Source of the DNA: Candidatus Saganbacteria bacterium
Lineage (GTDB): Bacteria > Margulisbacteria > WOR-1 > O2-12-FULL-45-9
Assembly (NCBI GenBank): GCA_013204645.1
Contig: JABMSE010000118.1
Location: 1-38,742, forward strand
Length of the DNA stretch: 38,742 nucleotides
Direction: 5' to 3'
Position 1 is the stretch's first letter. Each line of letters begins with the position of its first letter. This document shows positions 1-7,894 of the stretch, in pieces. A model generated the notes under the pieces. It was not told the DNA's origin. It was given only the letters and a program-made list of their open reading frames with translations, and ran no database searches. The translations under genes and the position numbers were made by a program.

Positions 1-65
1 GTCTCATAGTTTTATCACCATCCCGAACATAACGAACCTGAGACTAAAGTCTCGGTTCCGTTCCT

Positions 66-95
66 AAAATCAACAGAATTAATTCTGTTGATTTT
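66..95. terminator. Perfect 30-nt palindrome AAAATCAACAGAATT/AATTCTGTTGATTTT followed by T-run; possible (bidirectional) terminator
   Basis: Perfect inverted repeat with T6 on the + strand side. Confidence 0.5.
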
Positions 96-133
96 TTACT
101 GGAACCGCGAATTTATTCACAGGTTCCCACTTA

Positions 134-160
134 TTATCGATTCTTTCTCCCAGAAATTTC
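134..160 (-). promoter_or_regulatory. Sigma-28-like promoter reading left: GAAATTTC-N11-ATCGATAA
   Basis: Reverse complement gaaatttc tgggagaaaga atcgataa; same spacing as the other sites in the window. Confidence 0.5.
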
Positions 161-170
161 ACTAAAAAGT

Positions 171-197
171 GAAATTTCTGCTAATTGCTGCCGATAT
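171..197 (+). promoter_or_regulatory. Sigma-28-like promoter: GAAATTTC-N11-GCCGATAT
   Basis: gaaatttc tgctaattgct gccgatat, 25 nt upstream of the ATG at 223. Confidence 0.6.
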
Positions 198-222
198 ATA
201 GTACGGAGGTACATGATTACCC

Positions 223-1080
223 ATGCGTGGAGCAACTGGCTTGCCCGAATCTAAAATACGCCCTGCCTTAAAGGTTATGTGGTATTGCCGCCAACTTTTT
301 GTTGGGGCATTAGTTCGCGTAACCAAGGGAGATTATCAACGTTTAGGGATAAGCCCCCAATTTTTCAAAAGGGGCGCCTTGTTTTTTCTTTTAGAAAAGG
401 CAAGTGAGGGGAGACTATCAGCGGTACGTAAACGTGGATATCCGCAGGGATTTTATCCTATGAGTGAGAATGGCGATCTCAATGCCTTCTTACAAGGTAG
501 AATTGCATACTTGCCCGAGCGCTCACGCGTCATTGCTCTTCCTAAAGGTTTTAACCCATCGACCGTCTTTCATGAAATTCTGCATGACATTTTTGCGGGA
601 GGCGGACTTTCTGTTTCTGAGCGGCAAGAATTTGTTAGAAATGTACTTAATCGGCTTCGAGACTCAGGAAACCCCGACATGCCCGATAGCCACAAAAATG
701 CTCCTTTCTTTGCCAAAGTGGCAGAAATTTGTTCAGAAAAATACGACATTGGGGCAATTTCTCCCCTCTATAACGTGGGGAGGCCATGGGAAGATCCTGA
801 TTTTATGATTTTCGCCGGAGAATGTTTCGCCTATGCTGGAGAATTTATGCTGCATCCACAAGCAGTTCCTTTTGATGCAATTCCAAAAGAAATGGAATCT
901 GAGCTAAGATTTATGCGGATTTTTGATCGCGCTCACTTAGATCAAGTAGTAAGACTCGTTAGCAACGCTCTAAACCCAGGGAACGAGGTTTCCATACACC
1001 CGCTATCCTCAACAACTGTTTCTCCGGACGCAGCCAGCCCCGCAATGGCCAGTGCCATGGCAATGCGATGGTCGCCATAG
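223..1080 (+). CDS. Putative zinc metallopeptidase-like protein (HEILH motif)
   Basis: ORF with VFHEILHDIF (HExxH) and a downstream ECFAYAGE; GGAGGT upstream; sigma-28-like promoter. Confidence 0.6.
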   Translation: MRGATGLPESKIRPALKVMWYCRQLFVGALVRVTKGDYQRLGISPQFFKRGALFFLLEKASEGRLSAVRKRGYPQGFYPMSENGDLNAFLQGRIAYLPERSRVIALPKGFNPSTVFHEILHDIFAGGGLSVSERQEFVRNVLNRLRDSGNPDMPDSHKNAPFFAKVAEICSEKYDIGAISPLYNVGRPWEDPDFMIFAGECFAYAGEFMLHPQAVPFDAIPKEMESELRFMRIFDRAHLDQVVRLVSNALNPGNEVSIHPLSSTTVSPDAASPAMASAMAMRWSP

Positions 1081-2354
1081 CTTTTGACTTTTGCGCCCTT
1101 CAGCTTGGTTGACCCGGAAATTATCATCCCATCTTCTAACTCTTTTATCTCTTCGCCCATTTTTCTAAGCTCACTAGAGATAGTTTTTATGCGGTCGCTT
1201 TCTTTGATGCGCAGCTCGCGGGCTCCACGGATTTCGGTTGTACCCTGAGCTTGAGTTGCGGCCACGGCAATAATTGGAATTTCATCAATAATGCGGGGAA
1301 TAATTTCCCCGGAAATTTTTATTCCTCTGAGCCCTCTTGTTTCTACGTTGCTGTGTTGCTGTGTTGTTGTGACCCTGATACTAGCTCTGGGCTCCTCGCA
1401 AAGCATCTGCTCGTCGCTCACTTCTAACTGTGCTCCCATCCTATGCAAAACATCAATAATACCTGTTCTAGTAGGATTAACTCCAACATTGCGAATTAAT
1501 AACTCAGAATTTGGAACAATAAGACCAGCCACCAGAAAAAATGCAGCGGACGACAGATCGCCTGGAACATCAATCTCCTTGCCCTCAAACTCCCTATTCC
1601 CAATAATTTTACTGATTACGGTTAACTGGTTAGTGGTTACTTTAATATCCGCGCCGAAATAAGCCAACATGCGCTCGGTGTGGTCCCTGGCTTGCTTTTT
1701 CTCAACTACAATTGTTTCGCCACCTGCAAAAAGCCCGGCTAAAAGAATAGCGGATTTAACTTGAGCAGATGCAACCGGCAATTCATATTCGATGGGGTTA
1801 AGTTTGCCACCTTTAATGGTTAAGGGGGCATAGATTTCCTCTCCTCCGGATCCTCTTACTTCTGCGCCCATTTCCCTCAGAGGCTTTACGATCCTCATCA
1901 TCGGCCGTTTTTGAATTGATTTATCGCCAGTAATTTTGGTGGTAAACGGCTGTCCAGCCAAAATCCCCGACAACAGGCGAATAGTGGTTCCAGAATTACC
2001 CACGTCCAGCATTTCCTTAGATGCGGTGAGCCCTGACAGTCCTTTCCCTTTTATAATAATTTTACATTCATTTGACACTTCGTGCTGAGCCTTGTCTTTA
2101 TTCTCAGTGCGAAGCATTTGACATTTGCTCGTCCCGAGCGAAGTCGAGGGATCATTTGACATTTGGATCGGGATCCCCAATTTACCCAAGCAATCCACCG
2201 TGGCCAAACAATCCGCACTTGGTAGAAATCCATTTACGATGGTCTCGCCAGCTGCCAGTGAGCCAATTATAATCGCTCGATGGGAAATTGATTTATCGCC
2301 AGGGACGTGGAGGGTACCCTTCAAGTTTTTCTTGGATGAGACTGTTAATTGCAT
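942..2354 (-). CDS. aroA: 3-phosphoshikimate 1-carboxyvinyltransferase (EPSP synthase)
   Basis: Motifs VPGDKSISHRA, LDVGNSGTTIRLLSGILA, RIKESDRI, YGDHRIAMALAIAGL; start chosen at MQLTVSSKK, internal to the longer ORF. Confidence 0.95.
   Translation of the reverse strand: MQLTVSSKKNLKGTLHVPGDKSISHRAIIIGSLAAGETIVNGFLPSADCLATVDCLGKLGIPIQMSNDPSTSLGTSKCQMLRTENKDKAQHEVSNECKIIIKGKGLSGLTASKEMLDVGNSGTTIRLLSGILAGQPFTTKITGDKSIQKRPMMRIVKPLREMGAEVRGSGGEEIYAPLTIKGGKLNPIEYELPVASAQVKSAILLAGLFAGGETIVVEKKQARDHTERMLAYFGADIKVTTNQLTVISKIIGNREFEGKEIDVPGDLSSAAFFLVAGLIVPNSELLIRNVGVNPTRTGIIDVLHRMGAQLEVSDEQMLCEEPRASIRVTTTQQHSNVETRGLRGIKISGEIIPRIIDEIPIIAVAATQAQGTTEIRGARELRIKESDRIKTISSELRKMGEEIKELEDGMIISGSTKLKGAKVKSYGDHRIAMALAIAGLAASGETVVEDSGCMETSFPGFRALLTSLTT
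1347..1373. repeat. Interspersed coding repeat, family D (GTTGCTGTGTTGCTGTGTTGTTGTGAC)
   Basis: Same unit pattern as in tyrA, apgM and miaA; encodes TTTQQHSN in aroA. Confidence 0.6.
2076..2165. repeat. Short palindromic repeats inside aroA (CTTCGTGCTGAG..CTCAGTGCGAAGCATTTGAC and CTCGTCCCGAGCGAAGTCGAGGGATCATTTGAC)
   Basis: First unit recurs in ctpA (18872-18915); encodes the non-core segment PSTSLGTSKCQMLRTENKDKAQHEVSNE. Confidence 0.65.
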
Positions 2355-2387
2355 CGGATTAATTATACAGTTTTTTCTTAAAAAAGT

Positions 2388-2414
2388 GAAATTCGTCACA
2401 TATCTTAACGAGAT
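2388..2414 (+). promoter_or_regulatory. Degenerate sigma-28-like promoter: GAAATTCG-N11-AACGAGAT
   Basis: Same spacing; weaker -10; upstream of the ATG at 2429. Confidence 0.35.
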
Positions 2415-2428
2415 ATCTATGAGATAAA

Positions 2429-3166
2429 ATGAAAACACAATTTCCCCCCGGAATAGCACGATTTAAAGGCAACTGGAAAACTCACTTAGGAACGGTTGAG
2501 CAAAAAGCAGGAGCAGTAAAGGAAGGAATTCTCTATACTGAACATATTCCTGGCAACTTGCCTTTCTTAACCACTTCCATGAGACCCCCAGTAGAAGAAA
2601 TTGACCTTTTACCCGCAAAACAAATACCTTCCTTTGAAATTGCGCGCTTATCACACCGCCTCTCTAGCAATATCATGGGCCCTGGTTTAAAATGTTATGG
2701 GGCCTTTCTTGGATATTTAGAAGGGATCCAGATTCCAGTAGCAATCAAGTTCCCTAACTTTTCTGCATATAAACATTATGGTCCTTTTGAGCTTGCCTTT
2801 CAGGTGGAGCTTCTGGCTATCCAATTAGCAAGCCAAATAGGTTTAGGTCCAGAATTTATAGGGAGAGTAACTTACAGGCTTCCAGTAAGGAAACCAGGGG
2901 TAAAAGGTTATGCAATGACGCTCGTTCCTGGAGATTTTTATCAGGCGGAGAAAGAATCTCCCGTCTCCACTTGTGGAAATGACCTGCAAAGAATCACGGA
3001 AGTAGCAACAGAGCATTCTTTAGCGCTTGAGATAATTCTTCGTCATTCTCATCTCACTCCATCAGGCAGGCTTGTTCCCATTGATGCTCACGACTGGCTA
3101 CGGCCTGCAATTTACAATCAATATCTCCATTTAATTGAGGGAGATTTCTTGCAATTTTTACCCTAA
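2429..3166 (+). CDS. Hypothetical protein
   Basis: 245-aa ORF; no family recognised with confidence. Confidence 0.6.
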   Translation: MKTQFPPGIARFKGNWKTHLGTVEQKAGAVKEGILYTEHIPGNLPFLTTSMRPPVEEIDLLPAKQIPSFEIARLSHRLSSNIMGPGLKCYGAFLGYLEGIQIPVAIKFPNFSAYKHYGPFELAFQVELLAIQLASQIGLGPEFIGRVTYRLPVRKPGVKGYAMTLVPGDFYQAEKESPVSTCGNDLQRITEVATEHSLALEIILRHSHLTPSGRLVPIDAHDWLRPAIYNQYLHLIEGDFLQFLP

Positions 3167-3219
3167 AAAATCGAATTCCTGAAGTGCTTTGCGCGCTCGA
3201 GCTCTTTTTCAATCTTTTT
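3163..3219 (-). pseudogene. Duplicated 3' tail of tyrA (KKIEKELERAKHFRNSIF*)
   Basis: Near-identical to the tyrA C-terminus KIEKELERVKNFRNSIL*. Confidence 0.7.
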
Positions 3220-3442
3220 CATTCATTCAAATTAATTAAATATGTTTTTAGAAATTTCTCTACGGCTTTCACGGTTTCATCTTTCAACTTGGCAGGGATT
3301 GAAGCTATCTACCTTTTTGCTGTAATAATGCCAATTTTTGATGTTAACCTATGACCTCTCGGTTAACATAGGTTAACTGCCCATTAGAGGTTAACGCAAA
3401 GAAGGCAAATCTGTCAAGCAAATTCTAGGATTTACTCAAATT

Positions 3443-4291
3443 CTACAAAATCGAATTTCTGAAATTCTTCACCCTTTCCAACTCTTTCTCAATCTTCTCT
3501 GCATCGCCTTCTTTAATGAGGCGTTCAAGTTTGGATAGAGATTTTTTGAAAGCAGAAATCATGGCGAGGACGGCTTTTTTGTTGGTGGTAAACATATCAA
3601 CCCCAAGAATGGGGTCACCCGAGGCAATGCGGGTTGTATCGCGAAAGCCGGAAGCCGCACATTTTTGCATCTCTTCTTTTCCGGCTTCGGAAGCAGCCAC
3701 GACATCAACTAAAGCAGCCGCCACAGCAAGCGGCATATGGCTAATCCCAGCTACAGCTAGATCGTGCAGCTTGGGATCCATTATGACTGTGTTGCTATGC
3801 AGCCGTGTCACTATGTCACTAATTTTCTCTAATGCCTTTTTGCTGGTTTTTGAAGTGGGAGCTAGTATCCACAGCTTTTGATTAAAAAGGGTGGCCTCGG
3901 CTTCTTTTAGCTTTACCTTTTCCTTGCCAGCCATGGGGTGACCACCTACAAAATAGGTTCCCTTGGGCATGATCTTGTCAGCTTGAGAGACAATCTCATA
4001 CTTTGAGCTTCCAACATCAGTTGCAATGGCTCCCTTCTTAAGGGCCGGGGCGATTTCTTTAAGAATTGGAATAATCAAATTGATCGGTGTGCAAATAAAA
4101 ACAATATCCGCATCAGCTACACCTTTCTTGGGATCAGTCGTCCCGCAATCAATTGCCCCACCAGCAATTGCTTCTTTTACGGTTTCTTCCCTGCGCGGAA
4201 TTCCAATAACTCGCAAGTCAGCATTTTGCTGCTTTAAGGCTAAGCCAATTGATCCCCCAATTAAGCCCACTCCGATAATTGCTATCCTCAT
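3443..4291 (-). CDS. tyrA: Prephenate dehydrogenase
   Basis: N-terminal GVGLIGGSIGLALK Rossmann motif, VGGHPMAG, SHMPLAVAAAL. Confidence 0.9.
   Translation of the reverse strand: MRIAIIGVGLIGGSIGLALKQQNADLRVIGIPRREETVKEAIAGGAIDCGTTDPKKGVADADIVFICTPINLIIPILKEIAPALKKGAIATDVGSSKYEIVSQADKIMPKGTYFVGGHPMAGKEKVKLKEAEATLFNQKLWILAPTSKTSKKALEKISDIVTRLHSNTVIMDPKLHDLAVAGISHMPLAVAAALVDVVAASEAGKEEMQKCAASGFRDTTRIASGDPILGVDMFTTNKKAVLAMISAFKKSLSKLERLIKEGDAEKIEKELERVKNFRNSIL
3787..3818. repeat. Interspersed coding repeat, family D (degenerate)
   Basis: gtgttgctatgcagccgtgtcactatgtcact; encodes RLHSNT in tyrA. Confidence 0.45.
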
Positions 4292-4328
4292 GCCTCAATC
4301 TTATTCCAAATCATTTTAAAATTCAACT

Positions 4329-4355
4329 GAAATTTTCACCTTTTCCTATCGATAT
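4329..4355 (+). promoter_or_regulatory. Sigma-28-like promoter: GAAATTTT-N11-ATCGATAT
   Basis: gaaatttt caccttttcct atcgatat. Confidence 0.6.
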
Positions 4356-4365
4356 ATATATAGAT

Positions 4366-5481
4366 ATGTTAAGAAACGTAGGCAACCTTAGAACTCAACA
4401 CTTGAATATGCAAAAGCGCCTTGTAGAAAAGGTGAGGCAGCAGGTAGGAAATACTCCACCGAAAGTCCTTGTTTTCTATGGCGAACATGCACCACTTGAG
4501 CCTATGGAAAAAACCGCTCAACTTCTTTCTCAAACTTTTGCCCCTCCAGAAGTTGTTTTGGTAGAGATTCCAACGGCTCATACCCCTTTAGGCTATGCCC
4601 TTTCGGCCCATGATTTTATTGCAGAACAGAGCCAAAGGATGGTAGATGGAACACAGGTTTTAGCAGATTTTACCGTCCAAGAAAATGTGGATTTTGGAGA
4701 ACAGCTTCAAGCGCTTATGAGAGAGGTGACGCAAAGAATTGAATCTCTCTTGCATGTTTATAATGCTGGTTTTGAACAAAACAACGGTGTTGCCGGCAAT
4801 AATGTACGCAAAGGAATGCTTAAATTGCTCAAAAAAGAAGTTGGAAACGACAAATCCCTTGGAAAATTTAAAGACATGCTCGATGCCCTAAGACAGCTAA
4901 AAGATATTGCCCCCTTGCTGGAACTAGTTTGTTTTGAACTGGCAAAAGAATATCCTGGAACATATTTTGCAACCCTACACTTGCAGTGGCCTGGATATAT
5001 CACCTATCATATGGACCTACCAGAGAAAAAAGTAATGAGCACTTTAGCTGCGGCCGAAACAAACATCGCCGTTGCTAGAGCTATCAACCAGACTTACGCC
5101 CGGCAGGTCGATCACTGGAATACTGAAAGGGTCCCTCTTTTCTCTCCCCTCGTGCGAGAGCTCTTGCCGGTATCCGAATTTGACACGGAGGTTCCTTTTA
5201 CCGTTTTTGAAATGCCCCAACTTTTACTAGAATCAACCGCTCCTCATCCTGAAACCCTGGCAAGAGCAACCTACGGCGCTTTCTTGCTCCAAGACCCCTT
5301 TGATATCAGTAACGATAAATCTCAAGGTAATTGGGATATGGATTATTTCCGGACCACCACCGAAAACAAGGCAGAAGAACATGCTGGAAATATTGCGGAA
5401 TTTTTGACACATGTGTTGAGAGCTGGTCCAGAAACCAGGGTATCTTTAAGCGGGGAAACACCCCTACACCGTTCTACTTAA
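4366..5481 (+). CDS. Hypothetical protein
   Basis: Start placed at or after the predicted sigma-28 TSS (MLRNVGNL at 4366, or MQKRL at 4408); no recognised family. Confidence 0.6.
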   Translation: MLRNVGNLRTQHLNMQKRLVEKVRQQVGNTPPKVLVFYGEHAPLEPMEKTAQLLSQTFAPPEVVLVEIPTAHTPLGYALSAHDFIAEQSQRMVDGTQVLADFTVQENVDFGEQLQALMREVTQRIESLLHVYNAGFEQNNGVAGNNVRKGMLKLLKKEVGNDKSLGKFKDMLDALRQLKDIAPLLELVCFELAKEYPGTYFATLHLQWPGYITYHMDLPEKKVMSTLAAAETNIAVARAINQTYARQVDHWNTERVPLFSPLVRELLPVSEFDTEVPFTVFEMPQLLLESTAPHPETLARATYGAFLLQDPFDISNDKSQGNWDMDYFRTTTENKAEEHAGNIAEFLTHVLRAGPETRVSLSGETPLHRST

Positions 5482-6706
5482 ACAAAAATTTCAGCAGCTC
5501 GTGGCCATTTTTTATCCGCAGCTTTGATTTCTTAATCTCTTTCTCGCTATAGCCCTTAACGCCCTTTATCACCTTACGGGCCTTTATGGCTTCGCCCTGA
5601 GCAAATCTTTGTTGCTCAGCCCGAAGGGGCCGTTCTCCATTTTGGTAAATCACAAACGGCACCGGATCCGCCGTGTGGGTCATAAGCCTAATCGGTGTTG
5701 GATGGTCAGGAAGAACCAGTATCTTTGTCGCTATGTTGCTATGTTGCTGCGTCCACTCTAGAACAGTCCCTACCACATACTTATCAAAATCCTGGATAGC
5801 TTGGATCTTATGCTTGATGTTTCCTTCGTGGCCGGCCTCATCTGGTGCTTCCACGTGCACAAAAACAACATCGTTTCTTTTTAGGGCGCGCAAAGCATAC
5901 CTGGCTTTTTGTTCATAATCCGTATCCAGGTAGCCCGTTGCACCTGGAACATTTATAACTTCCATGCCCAAAACCTTACCCATACCCTTTAGGAGATCAA
6001 CTGCGGTAATGATGGCGCCTTTTTTGCCAAATTTTTTCACGAAGGCTGGCATCGTAGGAGATTTTCCTTGTCCCCACGGCCAAATCATCGTGGCTTGGGT
6101 CCCCAGATTATGCAGCAAAACTTCGCTCTCGTTCATTAATTGCAATAAAAGTTGGGCACCTCGGCCTTTTGGCAAATATTTGCCAATATTTTTCCCGGTA
6201 ATATCATGGGGCGGCGTTGTAGCGACATCGGCACATCGGCTTCGCTCGGCACCGGACTTAATTACCAGGAGATGCCGATAACTTAACCCGGGATAAAATC
6301 TGATCTCTTTAGTGCCTAACTTTTGATCAAGTAACTCTATGATCCGGCGAGCCGAAACTGTGTCAATATGCCCAGCCGTAAAATCAGACATTTTGTGGTT
6401 TTTAATCGATACCAGATTGCAGCGAAAAGCAACTTCGTCCTTTTTTAGCTTGACGCCTAAACTTGCTGCTTCCAGCGGGCCACGGCCAGAATAATATTTT
6501 TTGGGATCATAACCAAAGATGCTCATGTTAGCTACATCAGATGCTGGCTGCATACCGCGGGGAACATTGTTAACCCAACCTACAATCCCCTTTTGCGCCA
6601 AGAAATCCATATTAGGGGTTTTGGCGGCCGAAAGTGGGGTTTTACCTTTAAGTTTCTTTAAGGGGTAATCCGTCATCCCATCGCCGATTAAAACAATGTA
6701 TTTCAT
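5474..6706 (-). CDS. apgM: 2,3-bisphosphoglycerate-independent phosphoglycerate mutase (archaeal-type, ApgM)
   Basis: MKYIVLIGDGMTDYP, GRGPLEAASLGV, FVHVEAPDEAGHEG, LPDHPTPI..RTHT-like LMTHTADPVPF. Confidence 0.9.
   Translation of the reverse strand: MKYIVLIGDGMTDYPLKKLKGKTPLSAAKTPNMDFLAQKGIVGWVNNVPRGMQPASDVANMSIFGYDPKKYYSGRGPLEAASLGVKLKKDEVAFRCNLVSIKNHKMSDFTAGHIDTVSARRIIELLDQKLGTKEIRFYPGLSYRHLLVIKSGAERSRCADVATTPPHDITGKNIGKYLPKGRGAQLLLQLMNESEVLLHNLGTQATMIWPWGQGKSPTMPAFVKKFGKKGAIITAVDLLKGMGKVLGMEVINVPGATGYLDTDYEQKARYALRALKRNDVVFVHVEAPDEAGHEGNIKHKIQAIQDFDKYVVGTVLEWTQQHSNIATKILVLPDHPTPIRLMTHTADPVPFVIYQNGERPLRAEQQRFAQGEAIKARKVIKGVKGYSEKEIKKSKLRIKNGHELLKFLFK
5588..5638. repeat. Palindromic repeat, family A (GGCTTCGCCCTGAG..GCTCAGCCCGAAGGGGCCG), in frame in apgM
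   Basis: Inverted repeat; second copy at 26467-26512. Confidence 0.65.
5726..5751. repeat. Interspersed coding repeat, family D
   Basis: gtcgctatgttgctatgttgctgcgt; encodes QQHSNIAT in apgM. Confidence 0.6.
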
Positions 6707-6707
6707 G

Positions 6708-7418
6708 CTACGAGCCGGGCTTACCCTGCGGGACATTGGGCAAAAGCTTGCGCTCTTTCAAAAGCTCGATTATTTTTTCCTGCTGATTTTTAGTCATTTC
6801 ATTAGGTTTTTTTATGTTTTCTAGAAACACATCGAACTCGATTTTTTCTGGATTGGTCTTTTCTGGCTCGGGATCCACCGTTTTGGTACTACTTTGCTCC
6901 CTAATTTTTTCAAGAATATTATCTTTCATAAAAATGTTAACCTTGGGCATTATTTGTTTGGCATAGGGATAGGCCCATTCATAAACTGAGATTGAGAAAG
7001 AAGAAATATAGCTGGTTACAATGTCCTGTTTTAGTCCTTTTGAAATGGGCATAAAAAGCATCAGCTGAAGCACGATTCCGCAGATAAGGATTCCCTTAAA
7101 GCCCCCCACCAAAATACCGCAAATCTTATCTACCGGCCCCAAAATCCTAATGTAAATTATTTTGGTAAACAGGATCAAAAGCGCTACATCCAAAAGAATA
7201 TAAATGATGGCAAAAGCAAGGAGAAATGCAATGATGGCCGAAAGATTGCCCGGCTCACTAAAGCGTGCTGTTCCTTGGGAGAGAAAATCAATAAACCAGC
7301 TGGCCAGAAAAAGCGAGGCCAAAACCGCAACCACACTTAAGATAGCTTTAACCAGGCCTTCGCGCAATCCCAGAAGGACAAATAAGACAATTACTATGCC
7401 GACAACTATATCAAGCAT
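6708..7418 (-). CDS. CvpA family membrane protein
   Basis: N-terminal DIVVGIVIVLFVLLGLREGLVKAIL and multiple TM segments. Confidence 0.8.
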   Translation of the reverse strand: MLDIVVGIVIVLFVLLGLREGLVKAILSVVAVLASLFLASWFIDFLSQGTARFSEPGNLSAIIAFLLAFAIIYILLDVALLILFTKIIYIRILGPVDKICGILVGGFKGILICGIVLQLMLFMPISKGLKQDIVTSYISSFSISVYEWAYPYAKQIMPKVNIFMKDNILEKIREQSSTKTVDPEPEKTNPEKIEFDVFLENIKKPNEMTKNQQEKIIELLKERKLLPNVPQGKPGS

Positions 7419-7420
7419 AT

Positions 7421-7876
7421 TTAACCCTTAGAGAGTTTTATTTTAAAGGCTTTAAGTTTTTTAGTGAGCTTGGGGTATTTTAGAGCTAAAATTTGTGCTG
7501 CCAAAATAGCGGCATTTTTAGCGCCGTCAATGGCAACGGTTGCCACCGGAACCCCCGAGGGCATCTGCACAATAGCAAAAAGAGCATCATGCCCAGATAA
7601 GGCCTTTGCGGAAACCGGAATCCCGATCACCGGAAGGGTAGTCTGCGCAGCCACTACCCCGGGAAGTGCCGCCGCCATACCAGCGGCCGCAATTATCAAA
7701 TCATATTTCTTTTCGGCCGACTTAGCATATTGCTCAACTTTTTTGGGGGTGCGATGAGCTGAAGCAACGGTAATATCTGATGCAATACCAAACTCATCTA
7801 ACATGAGCTGTGCCTTGGAAACAATCGGCAGATCAGATTTACTGCCAGTTATAATACCAACTTTGGGCTTAGGCAT
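7421..7876 (-). CDS. purE: 5-(carboxyamino)imidazole ribonucleotide mutase
   Basis: [44 protein letters not shown]. Confidence 0.95.
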   Translation of the reverse strand: MPKPKVGIITGSKSDLPIVSKAQLMLDEFGIASDITVASAHRTPKKVEQYAKSAEKKYDLIIAAAGMAAALPGVVAAQTTLPVIGIPVSAKALSGHDALFAIVQMPSGVPVATVAIDGAKNAAILAAQILALKYPKLTKKLKAFKIKLSKG

Positions 7877-7894
7877 TATCGGGCTCCTCTTTTT

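Noticed and set aside
464-808. Alternative-frame ORF inside the HExxH gene
   Set aside because: No SD or family; fully within a better-supported ORF.
1347-1373. Family D repeats as CRISPR or minisatellite arrays
   Set aside because: Too short, no spacers, dispersed single loci and in-frame in genes.
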